From: JANWHQ01 sp963775275
Lineage (GTDB): Bacteria > Pseudomonadota > Alphaproteobacteria > Caulobacterales > Caulobacteraceae
Direction: 5' to 3'
Assembly (NCBI GenBank): GCA_963775275.1
Contig: CAVZII010000005.1
Coordinates: forward strand, 992,001-1,056,000
DNA: 64,000 nucleotides
This document shows positions 17,597 through 26,811 of the stretch, piece after piece (the first letter of the stretch is position 1; every line of letters begins with the position of its first letter). A program made the translations under genes and the position numbers. The notes below the pieces were generated by a model. That model did not search any database. It had not been told where the DNA came from and worked only from the letters and a program-made list of their open reading frames with translations.

Positions 17597-18211
17597 TCAC
17601 TTGCCGGCCGCGGCGGCCTCCTCGGCGAGATAGTCGGCGCTGAGAGTCTTGTGCTGGCGCGCGATGGGCAGCAGCGTCGGATAGAACTGCACGAAGGTGG
17701 TGTCGACCGCCGCGTGCTGGGCATGGCAGGAGTAGCATGGCGCCGAAACCGGGATCAGCCGGCCCGGACCGTCGCCGTCGAAGCCGAAGAACGCCCAGCC
17801 GCCCTTGAAGCGGGCCGTGTCCTTGACGTGGGCCTCCACGCCCAGGCGGTCGGTCTGGAAGTGTCCGCGCTTGTTGATCGAGCCCTTCTGCTCGCCCCTG
17901 CGCACCTCCAGCACCAGCACGGTCCTGTCCGGCCAGGTCCCGGTCTTGCGGAACGCGGCGTAGGCGGCAGGATCGACGAACACGTTGTCGAACATCGTCA
18001 TGCCGGCCATGGCGGGATTGTCGACATAGGACATGTCGGCCCCCGAGGAGAGGAAGACCCAGGTCCGGTAGTCCTTCGGCGGTTCCAGCCCGCCGTCGGC
18101 GGTATAGGCCGGCGCCGCGGGCGACCGATCCTCACCGGCCCGAGCGGCCGCCGCCAGCGCCAGGAGGGCCGCCGCGCCCAGCGCCAGTCCTATCGCCCTG
18201 AGATCAGCCAT
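17597..18211 (-). CDS. Cytochrome P460-like c-type heme protein
   Basis: A 204-residue exported protein. A signal peptide with hydrophobic core LALGAAALLALAAAARAG ends near residue 25. The body has PKDYRTWVFLSSG and the C-terminal heme motif CYSCH near residue 165, preceded by a conserved lysine-poor GRLIPVSAPC. This layout matches the cytochrome P460/c'-beta family. P460 proteins oxidise hydroxylamine, while c'-beta members bind nitric oxide. Which applies here cannot be decided, because the crosslinking lysine cannot be assigned by eye. Convergent with pheT, no obvious partner genes. Confidence 0.78.
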   Translation of the reverse strand: MADLRAIGLALGAAALLALAAAARAGEDRSPAAPAYTADGGLEPPKDYRTWVFLSSGADMSYVDNPAMAGMTMFDNVFVDPAAYAAFRKTGTWPDRTVLVLEVRRGEQKGSINKRGHFQTDRLGVEAHVKDTARFKGGWAFFGFDGDGPGRLIPVSAPCYSCHAQHAAVDTTFVQFYPTLLPIARQHKTLSADYLAEEAAAAGK

Positions 18212-18304
18212 GACCCGACGCCCCGATCCGACGCGCCGACTATGGCCGGCGGCGGTCCCGGGCGACAGTGAATTCGGGGTAAGGTCAGCGCGCCCGCGGG
18301 CGCG

Positions 18305-18772
18305 CTAGTCCTCCTCGCCTTCGCCCGGCAGGCCTTCGATATCCTCCTCGCCGAAGTCCTCGTCCTCCTCGTCCTCGAGGAAGGGCACCTCGTCGTCGCT
18401 CTCGCTCTCGAGGTCGGCGTCCTCGGCGAAGTCCACCCCGATGTCCTCGGCGGGGGAAGCTGGCTCGGCCCCGTCGCCGTCTTCGGCGTCCTCGTCCGTC
18501 TCGATCGGCTCGGCGTCGGCGGCCTGGTCGATCTCGGGAGTCTCCTCGGCCTCTTCTTCGAAGCCGTCGGCCTCCTCGGCGACCACCACCTCCTTCTCCT
18601 CCTCGGCCTCGTAGTCCGGCGCGCGGCTGCGGACGCGGCGGCTGCGCACCGCCTCCTCCGGGTCGAACGCGGAAGCGCATTTGGGACAGATCGCTGGCCG
18701 CCGGTTCAAATCATAGAACTTGGCCATACAGTTGGGACAGATCTGCTTCTGACCGAGTTCCGGTGCGGCCAA
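18305..18772 (-). CDS. TIGR02300-family zinc-ribbon acidic protein
   Basis: A 155-residue protein. A TTG start at 18772 gives MAAPELGQKQICPNCMAKFYDLNRRPAICP, matching the family opening with two CxxC pairs (CPNC, CPKC) that form a zinc ribbon. AGGAAAGGGG lies about ten bases before it. The rest is a long Glu/Asp-rich low-complexity tail. Function unknown; the family is restricted largely to alphaproteobacteria and lies beside aroA in many of them. An in-frame ATG at 18859 would add an unrelated 29 residues. Confidence 0.85.
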   Translation of the reverse strand: MAAPELGQKQICPNCMAKFYDLNRRPAICPKCASAFDPEEAVRSRRVRSRAPDYEAEEEKEVVVAEEADGFEEEAEETPEIDQAADAEPIETDEDAEDGDGAEPASPAEDIGVDFAEDADLESESDDEVPFLEDEEDEDFGEEDIEGLPGEGEED

Positions 18773-18885
18773 GGCGGCAATCCCCTTTCCTGAGCGGAGG
18801 CGGCGGCTCACTTGCCACGCGTCCAGGCCGCTGTCAAAACCCAATCCCCGCCGCCCCAAAGACCCCCGAAGGGATCCTGCCCGAC

Positions 18886-20214
18886 ATGACCGCCGCGACC
18901 CTCACGAGCCGTCCTGCGGGGGCGCTCGCCGGACGCGTTCGGGCGCCCGGCGACAAGTCGATCTCCCACCGCGCTCTGATCCTGGGCGCGATGGCCCGGG
19001 GCGAGACCCGGATCGAGGGCCTGCTCGAGGGCGACGACGTCCTTCGGACCGTCCAGGCCATGCGGGCCTTCGGCGCGGAGGTCGTGCAGGTGGGCAGGGG
19101 AAGCTGGCGCGTCAAGGGGAGCGGCGGATTGTCCGAGCCGGCCGACGTGCTGGACTTCGGCAACTCCGGAACGGGCGCGAGGCTCAGCATGGGCGCGGCC
19201 GCCGGCTTTCCGCTGACGGCGGTGTTCACGGGCGACGAGTCCCTGCGCCGGCGGCCGATGGGCCGGATCACCGGCCCGCTCGGCCAGATGGGCGCGATCC
19301 ACGTGGGACGCGAGGGCGGCCGCCTGCCCCTGACGATCCGCGGCGGGGGCTTGAAGCGCATCAGCTATCGGCTGCCGATGGCCTCGGCCCAGGTCAAGTC
19401 GGCCGTGCTTCTGGCCGGCCTCGGCGCCGAGGGCGGTGTGGAGGTGATCGAGCCCGAGCCGACCCGCGACCATACCGAACGAATGCTCGCCGCCTTCGGG
19501 GCGGAGCTCGGCATCCATCAGGGCCCCGACGGCCGCGTGATCGACCTGCCCGGAGGCCAGACCCTGCGAGGCGCCCGGATCCCGGTCCCCGGCGATCCGT
19601 CTTCGGCCGCCTTCCCCCTGGTCGCGGCCCTGATCACGCCAGGCTCTCAGGTGACCGTCGAGAACGTCCTGCTGAACCCGCTGCGCGCGGGGCTGTTCGA
19701 GACCCTGCGGGAGATGGGCGCGGACCTCGAGGTCGAGAACCTGCGCGAGGAAGGCGGCGAGCCGGTCGGCGACGTCACCGCCCGCTCGAGCGAGCTCGAG
19801 GGCGTGGACGTCCCGCCCGGACGAGCGCCCGCGATGATCGACGAGTATCCGATCCTGGCGGTGGCGGCGGCTTTCGCGCGCGGGCGCACGCTGATGCGCG
19901 GCCTCGGCGAGCTGAGGGTCAAGGAGAGCGACCGCGTGGCCCTGACCGTGGCCGGGCTCGAAGCCAGCGGCGTGATGGTCGAGGAGGAGCCCGAGGGGAT
20001 GATCGTCACCGGCGTGGGCGGCGGCAATCATCCCGTCCGCGGCGGCGCGCTGATCGAAACCCACGGAGACCACCGCGTCGCCATGGCGCATCTGGTGCTG
20101 GGACTCGCCGCCGAGGCGCCGATTTCGGTCGACGAGCCGGAAATGATCGCTACGAGTTTCCCCGGTTTTGCGGCGCTGATGGCCAGCCTCGGCGCCGATA
20201 TCGGGAAAGGCTGA
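18886..20214 (+). CDS. aroA: 3-phosphoshikimate 1-carboxyvinyltransferase (EPSP synthase)
   Basis: Joins shikimate-3-phosphate and PEP in the chorismate pathway. It has APGDKSISHRALILGA near the N-terminus, LDFGNSGTGARL, and GELRVKESDRVALT near residue 345. The second PEP loop reads NSGTGARL, with Ala at the position where class I plant-type enzymes have Gly (class II, as in Agrobacterium CP4). Length 442 is typical. ATG 18886 begins in the short gap after the divergent TIGR02300 gene. Followed six bases later by cmk. Confidence 0.96.
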   Translation: MTAATLTSRPAGALAGRVRAPGDKSISHRALILGAMARGETRIEGLLEGDDVLRTVQAMRAFGAEVVQVGRGSWRVKGSGGLSEPADVLDFGNSGTGARLSMGAAAGFPLTAVFTGDESLRRRPMGRITGPLGQMGAIHVGREGGRLPLTIRGGGLKRISYRLPMASAQVKSAVLLAGLGAEGGVEVIEPEPTRDHTERMLAAFGAELGIHQGPDGRVIDLPGGQTLRGARIPVPGDPSSAAFPLVAALITPGSQVTVENVLLNPLRAGLFETLREMGADLEVENLREEGGEPVGDVTARSSELEGVDVPPGRAPAMIDEYPILAVAAAFARGRTLMRGLGELRVKESDRVALTVAGLEASGVMVEEEPEGMIVTGVGGGNHPVRGGALIETHGDHRVAMAHLVLGLAAEAPISVDEPEMIATSFPGFAALMASLGADIGKG

Positions 20215-20220
20215 GCGCAA

Positions 20221-20874
20221 GTGGGGTTCGTGATCGCCATCGACGGTCCGGCGGCGTCGGGCAAGGGCACCATCGCCGAGGGACTTGGCCGCGCCTACGG
20301 CCTGCCGGTGCTGGACTCCGGGCTGCTCTACCGCGCGGTCGGCGTGAGCCTCCTGCGCGAGGGCGGCGACCCCTCCGACCCCCGGACGGCCGAGCGGACA
20401 GCCCGGACGCTGGACAAGGGCCGGCTGGGCGATCCGGCCTACCGCACGCGCGAGGCCGGGGAGGCGGCGAGCCGGGTGGCGATCCATCCCGGCGTCAGGA
20501 CGGCGCTGCGCGACTTCCAGCGCGACTTCGCGGCCCAGCAGGGCGGTGCGGTCATCGACGGGCGCGACATCGGCACGGTGATCGTCCCGGACGCGCCGGC
20601 CAAGCTCTTCGTCACGGCCTCGCCCGAGGTGCGCGCCGAGCGCCGGTTCAAGCAGCTGACGGGCCAGGGCGAGCGGGTGGGCTATGAGGACATCCTGGCG
20701 GACATCCGTCGCCGGGACGAACGCGACACCGGCCGCAAGGAGGCGCCGCTGGTCCGCGCGGAAGACGCCGCCTTGCTCGACACCACCTCAATGAGTATAT
20801 CCGAAGCCGCCGATGCGGCCCGCCGCATCGTCGAGGCCGCGCGCGTCCGCTGGGAAGCTTCCAGACCGGGCTAA
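20221..20874 (+). CDS. cmk: Cytidylate kinase
   Basis: Phosphorylates CMP and dCMP. GPAASGKGTIAEGLG is the P-loop at residues 9-17, LDSGLLYRAV the nucleotide-binding region, and IDGRDIGTVIVPDA the CMP-binding motif, with RRDERDTGR as the lid. It starts with GTG at 20221, six bases after aroA, and is 217 residues. The aroA-cmk-rpsA order is conserved in Proteobacteria. Confidence 0.96.
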   Translation: MGFVIAIDGPAASGKGTIAEGLGRAYGLPVLDSGLLYRAVGVSLLREGGDPSDPRTAERTARTLDKGRLGDPAYRTREAGEAASRVAIHPGVRTALRDFQRDFAAQQGGAVIDGRDIGTVIVPDAPAKLFVTASPEVRAERRFKQLTGQGERVGYEDILADIRRRDERDTGRKEAPLVRAEDAALLDTTSMSISEAADAARRIVEAARVRWEASRPG

Positions 20875-20891
20875 TCCAACCGCGAAGGCTT

Positions 20892-21011
20892 CGATCGCTG
20901 CGGGCGATCGCGCCAGGGGCGTCCAGCCCTCCGCGCCCATCGGCGAAGATCCGATCCCTGACCGACGCGAAAGGCTTCGCGCGCCCGCTCAATGGCGGGC
21001 CGCCCGCCTTT
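20892..21011 (+). promoter_or_regulatory. Hairpin-rich rpsA leader, possible cmk terminator
   Basis: Three hairpins lie in the 170-base gap. CGATCGC 20892-20898 pairs with GCGATCG 20904-20910. CGCGAA pairs with TTCGCG around 20966-20981. GGCGGG 20994-20999 pairs with CCCGCC 21003-21008, followed by TTTC. The last resembles a weak terminator with a short loop. The group could also be a leader bound by S1, which represses its own synthesis in other bacteria. Confidence 0.4.
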
Positions 21012-21044
21012 CATCGATGACCGAAAGAGAGACGTTTAGACAGC

Positions 21045-22763
21045 ATGGCCGATGTTCAGAGCATGAACCCGACGCGGGAGGACTTCGCCGCCCTCCTGGA
21101 AGAATCCCTGGGCGGACGAGATTTCCACGAAGGCTCGGTGGTCCACGGCAAGGTGGTGGCGGTGGAGAAGGACTTCGCCGTCGTCGACGTGGGCCTGAAG
21201 ACCGAGGGCCGCATTCCTTTGAAGGAGTTCGGCATGGGCGGCGACGGCGCCAAGCCGATCGCGGTGGGCGACACCGTCGAGGTCTTCCTCGAGCGCGTCG
21301 AGAACGCCATGGGCGAGGCGGTGATCAGCCGCGAGAAGGCGCGCCGCGAAGAGGCCTGGACGCGGCTCGAGGCCGTGTTCGAGCGCAACGAGCCGGTGAA
21401 CGGCTCCATCGTCGGCCGCGTGAAGGGCGGTTTCACCGTCGACCTCGGCGGCGCCTCGGCCTTCCTGCCGGGCTCGCAGGTGGACATCCGGCCCGTGCGC
21501 GACGTGGGCCCGCTCATGGGCAAGGAGCAGCCCTTCGCCATCCTCAAGATGGACCGTCCGCGGGGCAACATCGTCGTCTCCCGCCGTGCGATCCTCGAGG
21601 AGGCCCGCGCCGAGCAGCGCACCGAGCTGGTCAGCCAGCTTCAGGAAGGCGAGGTCCGCGAGGGCGTGGTCAAGAACATCACCGACTACGGCGCGTTCGT
21701 GGACCTGGGCGGCATCGACGGCCTGCTGCACGTCACCGACATGAGCTGGAAGCGCGTCAATCACCCGAGCCAGGTGCTGGCGGTGGGCGACACCGTCAAG
21801 GTGCAGATCGTCAAGATCAACCCCGAGACCCAGCGCATCTCGCTGGGCATGAAGCAGTTGCAGTCGGACCCCTGGGACGGCGTGGAGGCGAAGTACCCTG
21901 TGGGCGCCCGCTTCACCGGCCGGATCACCAACATCACCGACTACGGCGCCTTCGTGGAGCTGGAGCCGGGCGTGGAAGGCCTCGTCCACGTGTCCGAGAT
22001 GTCCTGGACCAAGAAGAACGTGCACCCCGGCAAGATCGTGTCGACCTCGCAGGAGGTGGACGTGGTGGTGCTGGACGTGGACGCCTCCAAGCGTCGCGTG
22101 TCGCTGGGCCTCAAGCAGGCCCAGGCCAACCCCTGGGAGAAGTTCCTCGAGGACCATCCAGTCGGCTCGACCGTCGAGGGCGAGGTCAAGAACACCACCG
22201 AGTTCGGCCTGTTCATCGGTCTCGACAACGACATCGACGGGATGGTGCACCTGTCGGACATCGACTGGAGCGCGCCGGGCGAAGAGGCCATGGCCCGCTA
22301 CAAGAAGGGCGACCTGGTCAAGGCGCGAGTGCTGGACGTCGACGTCGAGAAGGAGCGCATCTCGCTCGGCATCAAGCAGCTCGGCGGCGACCCGATGGCC
22401 GGCGACAGCTTCCGCAAGGGCCAGACCGTGACGGTCACCGTGACCGAGATCACCTCGGGCGGCATCGAGGTGAAGTTCGGCGAGGACGAAGCCCCGATGA
22501 CGGCCTTTATCCGCAAGTCGGATCTGTCGCGCGACCGCGCCGAGCAGCGTCCGGAGCGCTATGCCGTCGGCGATCGCCTGGACGCCCAGGTGACCAACAT
22601 CGACAAGGCCGCCCGCCGGGTGTCCCTGTCGGTCAAGGCCCTGGAGATGGCCGAGGAGAAGGAAGCCATCGAGCAGTTCGGCAGCCAGGATTCGGGCGCT
22701 TCGCTCGGCGACATCCTGGGCGCGGCCCTGCGCGAGAAGGAGAAGGCCGGCGGCAAGGACTAG
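21045..22763 (+). CDS. rpsA: 30S ribosomal protein S1
   Basis: A 572-residue protein with six S1 RNA-binding repeats. The recurring unit is seen as ITDYGAFVDLGGIDGLLHVTDMSW, then NITDYGAFVELEPG, then TTEFGLFIGLDNDIDG. S1 recruits mRNA to the 30S subunit. The start MADVQSMNPTREDFAALLEE is typical of alphaproteobacteria. An intrinsic terminator follows immediately. Confidence 0.97.
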   Translation: MADVQSMNPTREDFAALLEESLGGRDFHEGSVVHGKVVAVEKDFAVVDVGLKTEGRIPLKEFGMGGDGAKPIAVGDTVEVFLERVENAMGEAVISREKARREEAWTRLEAVFERNEPVNGSIVGRVKGGFTVDLGGASAFLPGSQVDIRPVRDVGPLMGKEQPFAILKMDRPRGNIVVSRRAILEEARAEQRTELVSQLQEGEVREGVVKNITDYGAFVDLGGIDGLLHVTDMSWKRVNHPSQVLAVGDTVKVQIVKINPETQRISLGMKQLQSDPWDGVEAKYPVGARFTGRITNITDYGAFVELEPGVEGLVHVSEMSWTKKNVHPGKIVSTSQEVDVVVLDVDASKRRVSLGLKQAQANPWEKFLEDHPVGSTVEGEVKNTTEFGLFIGLDNDIDGMVHLSDIDWSAPGEEAMARYKKGDLVKARVLDVDVEKERISLGIKQLGGDPMAGDSFRKGQTVTVTVTEITSGGIEVKFGEDEAPMTAFIRKSDLSRDRAEQRPERYAVGDRLDAQVTNIDKAARRVSLSVKALEMAEEKEAIEQFGSQDSGASLGDILGAALREKEKAGGKD

Positions 22764-22790
22764 TCCCGCCGTCAGCCGTCGACGCTATGG

Positions 22791-22816
22791 GGCCCGCCGA
22801 AAGGCGGGCCCTTTTC
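22791..22816 (+). terminator. Intrinsic terminator of rpsA
   Basis: GGGCCCGCC at 22791-22799 pairs perfectly with GGCGGGCCC at 22804-22812 across a GAAA tetraloop, followed by TTTT at 22813-22816. A textbook stem, 27 bases after the rpsA stop. Confidence 0.92.
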
Positions 22817-22882
22817 GTTTCCGTCCGCGCCTTTATCTCACCCAACGGCCATGACAGCCTCTGGCGAACGGAGGAGGACGCC

Positions 22883-24049
22883 ATGGCCGACGGAGTCGAC
22901 GCCAACGACCACGACGTGGTCGCCCGCCTGCGCGAGCTCGCTCCAGAGATCAGGGCGCGGACGGCCGAGGCCGAGCAGATGCGGCGCATGCCGCCGGACC
23001 TCGTCGACAAGCTCAAGGCCGCGGGCGTCTTCCGCGCCTATGTCCCCAGGAGCCACGGGGGCTTCGAGATGGACTTCCCCGAAGGCCTCGAGGTGATCCG
23101 GGAGGCCGCGCGGATCGACGGCTCGCTGGGCTGGGTGGTGATGATCGGCCTGGCCGGACCCCTGCTGTTCGCCCGGCTGCCCCGCCACGTCTTCGACGAC
23201 ATCTACACCCGGCCCGACATCATCCAGGCCGGCGCGGCGGCCACGCCCGGCGGCTTCGCCGAGAAGGTCGACGACGGCTATCTGACCAAGGGGCGCTGGC
23301 CGTTCGCAAGCGGCTGCCAGCACGCGGACGTGATCCTCGGCAACTGCGCAATCACCGAGGGCGGCCAGGCGGTGACCGGTCCGGACGGGGCCCCGCTCTC
23401 CAAGCTCGTGGTCCTGCCGGCGAGCGAGTTCGAGATCGAGGAGACCTGGAAGGTGGCCGGGCTCAAGGGCACCGGCAGCCACCACACCCGCCTCGCCGAG
23501 CGGTTCGTGCCGGCCGAGCGGTTCTTCTCCATGACCGATCCCGGCCAGATCGAGGGGCCGCTCTACGCCGTGATGGGGCCGTGGATCCCTCTGATGCACT
23601 GCGCCTTCGCCGTGGGCCTGGCCGAGGGCGCGATCGAGGATCTGGTGGAGATGGCCACGGGCGGCCGCCGCCAGCTGTTCGCCCGCTCGAAGATGCAGGA
23701 CTCGCCGGTCTTCCAGTACGAGCTCGGCCGGCTCGACGCGAACCTCGCCGCGGCCGGGGCCTTCATGGAGCGCTGCGCCGGCCGGCAGTGGGATCGCGCC
23801 CTGGCCGGGACGCTGGGCGCGCCCGCCGCCTTCGCCGAGAGCCTGCAGGCTGGCGTCTGGGTGACGCAGACCTGCCTGAAGGTCGCCGACGAGGCCTTCA
23901 CGCTCGGCGGCGGGACCGCGCTCTACGACTCCTCGCCGCTGCAGCGGCGCATGCGCGACATGCACGGCGGCGCTCAGCACGCGCTGGTGCAGCGCCAGAA
24001 CTACCAGGGCCTGGGCGCCGGGCGGCTGGGGATCGGCGGGCCGCGCTGA
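22883..24049 (+). CDS. Acyl-CoA dehydrogenase-fold flavoprotein (HpaB/DszC-like)
   Basis: A 388-residue member of the acyl-CoA dehydrogenase superfamily. The N-terminal helical domain opens LAPEIRARTAEAEQMRRMP. The middle strand domain shows WPFASGCQHADVILGNC and VAGLKGTGSHH, and the C-terminal helices end in RRMRDMHGGAQHALVQRQNY. The GTGSHH and closing motif fit the flavin-dependent monooxygenase branch (DszC, HpaB-like, pigment monooxygenases) better than true acyl-CoA dehydrogenases. Substrate unknown; no reductase partner lies next to it. GGAGGA lies before ATG 22883. Confidence 0.8.
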   Translation: MADGVDANDHDVVARLRELAPEIRARTAEAEQMRRMPPDLVDKLKAAGVFRAYVPRSHGGFEMDFPEGLEVIREAARIDGSLGWVVMIGLAGPLLFARLPRHVFDDIYTRPDIIQAGAAATPGGFAEKVDDGYLTKGRWPFASGCQHADVILGNCAITEGGQAVTGPDGAPLSKLVVLPASEFEIEETWKVAGLKGTGSHHTRLAERFVPAERFFSMTDPGQIEGPLYAVMGPWIPLMHCAFAVGLAEGAIEDLVEMATGGRRQLFARSKMQDSPVFQYELGRLDANLAAAGAFMERCAGRQWDRALAGTLGAPAAFAESLQAGVWVTQTCLKVADEAFTLGGGTALYDSSPLQRRMRDMHGGAQHALVQRQNYQGLGAGRLGIGGPR

Positions 24050-24129
24050 GCGGACCTGGGCCGGTCCCGGCGGCGCGGTCCGATGAAGGTTTCCAGACTC
24101 ACCCGGCCCGCGATAGCGTGAGCGACCCC

Positions 24130-26811
24130 ATGAACGCTCCCGCGCCCACACCCGTCCCCGCCGACGCCTCGCCGGTGATGGCCCAGTTCTTCGAGGCCAA
24201 GTCGCGCCAGCCCGACGCCCTGGTCTTCTTCCGCATGGGCGATTTCTACGAGCTGTTCTTCGAGGACGCGGTCAAGGCGGCCGGCGCGCTCGGCATCGCA
24301 CTGACCGCCCGCGGCAAGCACGCGGGCGAGGACATCCCCATGGCCGGCGTGCCGGTGCACGCCGCCGAGGCCTATCTCGCCAAGTTGATCCGGGCCGGCT
24401 TCAAGGTCGCCGTCTGCGAGCAGATGGAGGACCCCGCCGAGGCCCGCAAGCGCGGCTCCAAGGCCGTGGTCCGCCGCGACCTCGTGCGGGTGGTGACGCC
24501 CGGCACCCTGACCGAGGAGGGCCTGCTCGACGCCAGGGGCTCCAACCGCCTGGCCGCCGTCGCCGTGCGCGCGGGCCAGGCGGCCGTGGCGAGCGTCGAG
24601 CTTTCCACCGGCGAGGTGGAGTGCTGCCTGACCGGCGCCTCGGGCCTCGCCTCGACGCTCGCCTCCCTTTCGCCCTCCGAGATCCTGGTCCCCGACCGCC
24701 TCTTCGCCGATGCCGCCCTCTCGGCGGCGCTGAAAGCGTGCGGCGGCGCGGTCCAGCCCATGGCCCAGGCGCTCGCCGAGCCCTCCGCCTCGGAGGCGCG
24801 GCTGAAGCGGCTCTATGGGGTCGAGACGCTCGACGGCTTCGGCGCGCTCTCGGGCGCGGAGACGGCCGCCCTCGGCCTCATCGCCGCGCATCTGGAGACC
24901 ACCCAGGCCGGGCGCCTGCCGGTCCTCTCCGCGCCCCGCCGCGCCGGCGAGGCCGACGTCATGGCCATCGACCTGGCCACGCGCGCGAGCCTGGAGATCG
25001 AGAAGAGCCAGTCCGGGACCCGCGAGGGCTCGCTGCTGGGCGCCATCGACCGCACCCTGACGCCGGGGGGCGCACGGACGCTGGCGGCGCGTCTGTCGCG
25101 GCCGCTGCTGGACCCCGAGCGGATCCGCGGCCGGCTCGACGCCATCGAGTGGCTGCTCGAGCGCCGGCGCCTGCGCGAGGACCTGCGCGCCGCCCTGAAG
25201 GGCTCGCCCGACATGGCCCGCGCGCTCTCGCGGCTGGCGCTCGGCCGGGGCGGCCCGCGCGACCTCGGGGCCCTGGTCGACGGCCTGAAGACCGGCGCGA
25301 AGCTGGCGAGGCTCCTGGCTGGCGGCGACGAGCCCCTGGACGGGCTTCCCGCCGAACTCTCGGGCGCGGCGACGGCGGCCGATCCGGACCTGACCCCCGC
25401 GCTCGCCGACCTCATGGCCGCCCTGGAACGGGGCCTCGGGGCCGACCTGCCCGCCGCGGCCCGGGACGGCGGCTTCGTGGCTGGGGGGGTGCGCCCGGAG
25501 CTCGACCAGGCGCGCGCCCTGCGCGACGACAGCCGTCAGGTGATCGTCGCGCTCGAGACGCGGCTGCAGACCGAAAGCGGCGTTCCCGTGCGCATCCGCC
25601 ACAACGCCGTGCTCGGCTATTTCGTGGAGGCCACGGCCAGGCAGGCCGAGCCGCTGTTCCAGCCGCCGCTGAACGCCCTCTTCATCCACCGCCAGACCCT
25701 GGCCAACCAGGTTCGCTTCACCACCGTCGAGCTCGCCGAGCTGGACGCGCGGATCGCCCAGGCCGCCGAGCGGGCCCTGGCCATGGAGATCGAGATCTTC
25801 GAGGCCTGGCGCGAGGCCGCCCGCGATCTCGCCGCCCCGATCCAGGCCGCCGCCGAGGCCCTGGCGAGGGTCGATGTGGCCGCCGCCCTGGCCGAATGGG
25901 CCGAGGATGTGGGCGCGGTCCGCCCCGAGGTCGACCGCTCGACCGCCTTCGAGGCCGAGGGCGCGCGTCATCCGGTGGTGGAGGCCGCCGTGCGCCGGGC
26001 CGGCGATCCCTTCACCCCCAACGACTGCACCCTCGACGGCGAGGGCGGCGTCGCCGCGCGGCTGGCGATCGTCACCGGGCCCAACATGGCCGGCAAGTCC
26101 ACCTATCTGCGCCAGAACGCGCTGATGGCCATCCTCGCCCAGGCCGGGAGCTTCGTCCCCGCCCGCCGCCTGAGGCTCGGCGTGGTCGACCGCCTGTTCA
26201 GCCGCGTGGGCGCGGCCGACGACCTGTCGCGCGGGCGCTCCACCTTCATGGCCGAGATGGTCGAGACCGCCGCCATCCTGACCCAGGCGACGCCCCGATC
26301 GTTTGTGATCCTGGACGAGATCGGCCGCGGCACCGCCACCTACGACGGCCTCGCCATCGCCTGGGCCTGCGCGGAGGCCCTGCACGAGACCAACCGCTGC
26401 CGGGCCCTCTTCGCCACCCACTATCATGAACTCGCCCGGCTCGAGGACCGGCTCGCCCACGTCTGCAACCTGTCGCTCAAGGCCAAGGAGTGGAACGGCG
26501 ACCTCGTGTTCCTGCACGAGGCCGGCCCCGGCCCCGCCGACCGGTCCTATGGCGTCCAGGTGGCCAAGCTCGCCGGCGTGCCCCCCGCCGTGGTCGCCCG
26601 CGCGCGGGAGGTGCTGGAGCGCTTGGAGAGCCAGGCCTCCTCGCCCGCCAGGCTCGACGACCTGCCGCTGTTCGCCGCCAGCGCCCCGGCGGCGGCGGCG
26701 CCCACGGGCCCGAGCCTGCTGGAGGAGGCGCTCGGGATCATGGACGTCGACGGCATGAGCCCGCGCGAGGCGCAGGAGGCGCTCTATCGGCTGAAAGGGC
26801 TCTTGTCCTAG
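24130..26811 (+). CDS. mutS: DNA mismatch repair protein MutS
   Basis: Recognises mismatches and starts methyl-directed or nick-directed repair. Residues FFRMGDFYELFFEDA hold the mismatch-probing F-x-E (Phe-Tyr-Glu) near residue 39. The ATPase has Walker A GPNMAGKST near 650, followed by DDLSRGRSTFMAEM, Walker B VILDEIGRGTATYDG and the ATHYHEL switch. Length 893 is normal. ATG 24130 is chosen from family length. The stop TAG at 26809-26811 is the CTAG terminus of the second 166-bp repeat, so the element supplies the end of this gene. Confidence 0.97.
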   Translation: MNAPAPTPVPADASPVMAQFFEAKSRQPDALVFFRMGDFYELFFEDAVKAAGALGIALTARGKHAGEDIPMAGVPVHAAEAYLAKLIRAGFKVAVCEQMEDPAEARKRGSKAVVRRDLVRVVTPGTLTEEGLLDARGSNRLAAVAVRAGQAAVASVELSTGEVECCLTGASGLASTLASLSPSEILVPDRLFADAALSAALKACGGAVQPMAQALAEPSASEARLKRLYGVETLDGFGALSGAETAALGLIAAHLETTQAGRLPVLSAPRRAGEADVMAIDLATRASLEIEKSQSGTREGSLLGAIDRTLTPGGARTLAARLSRPLLDPERIRGRLDAIEWLLERRRLREDLRAALKGSPDMARALSRLALGRGGPRDLGALVDGLKTGAKLARLLAGGDEPLDGLPAELSGAATAADPDLTPALADLMAALERGLGADLPAAARDGGFVAGGVRPELDQARALRDDSRQVIVALETRLQTESGVPVRIRHNAVLGYFVEATARQAEPLFQPPLNALFIHRQTLANQVRFTTVELAELDARIAQAAERALAMEIEIFEAWREAARDLAAPIQAAAEALARVDVAAALAEWAEDVGAVRPEVDRSTAFEAEGARHPVVEAAVRRAGDPFTPNDCTLDGEGGVAARLAIVTGPNMAGKSTYLRQNALMAILAQAGSFVPARRLRLGVVDRLFSRVGAADDLSRGRSTFMAEMVETAAILTQATPRSFVILDEIGRGTATYDGLAIAWACAEALHETNRCRALFATHYHELARLEDRLAHVCNLSLKAKEWNGDLVFLHEAGPGPADRSYGVQVAKLAGVPPAVVARAREVLERLESQASSPARLDDLPLFAASAPAAAAPTGPSLLEEALGIMDVDGMSPREAQEALYRLKGLLS

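Noticed and set aside
20813..24049. A 1078-codon open frame through rpsA into the acyl-CoA dehydrogenase gene
   Set aside because: The first two thirds run out of frame through rpsA and are Arg/Gly/Pro-rich, typical of a GC shadow. Only the part from ATG 22883 has family similarity and a ribosome site.
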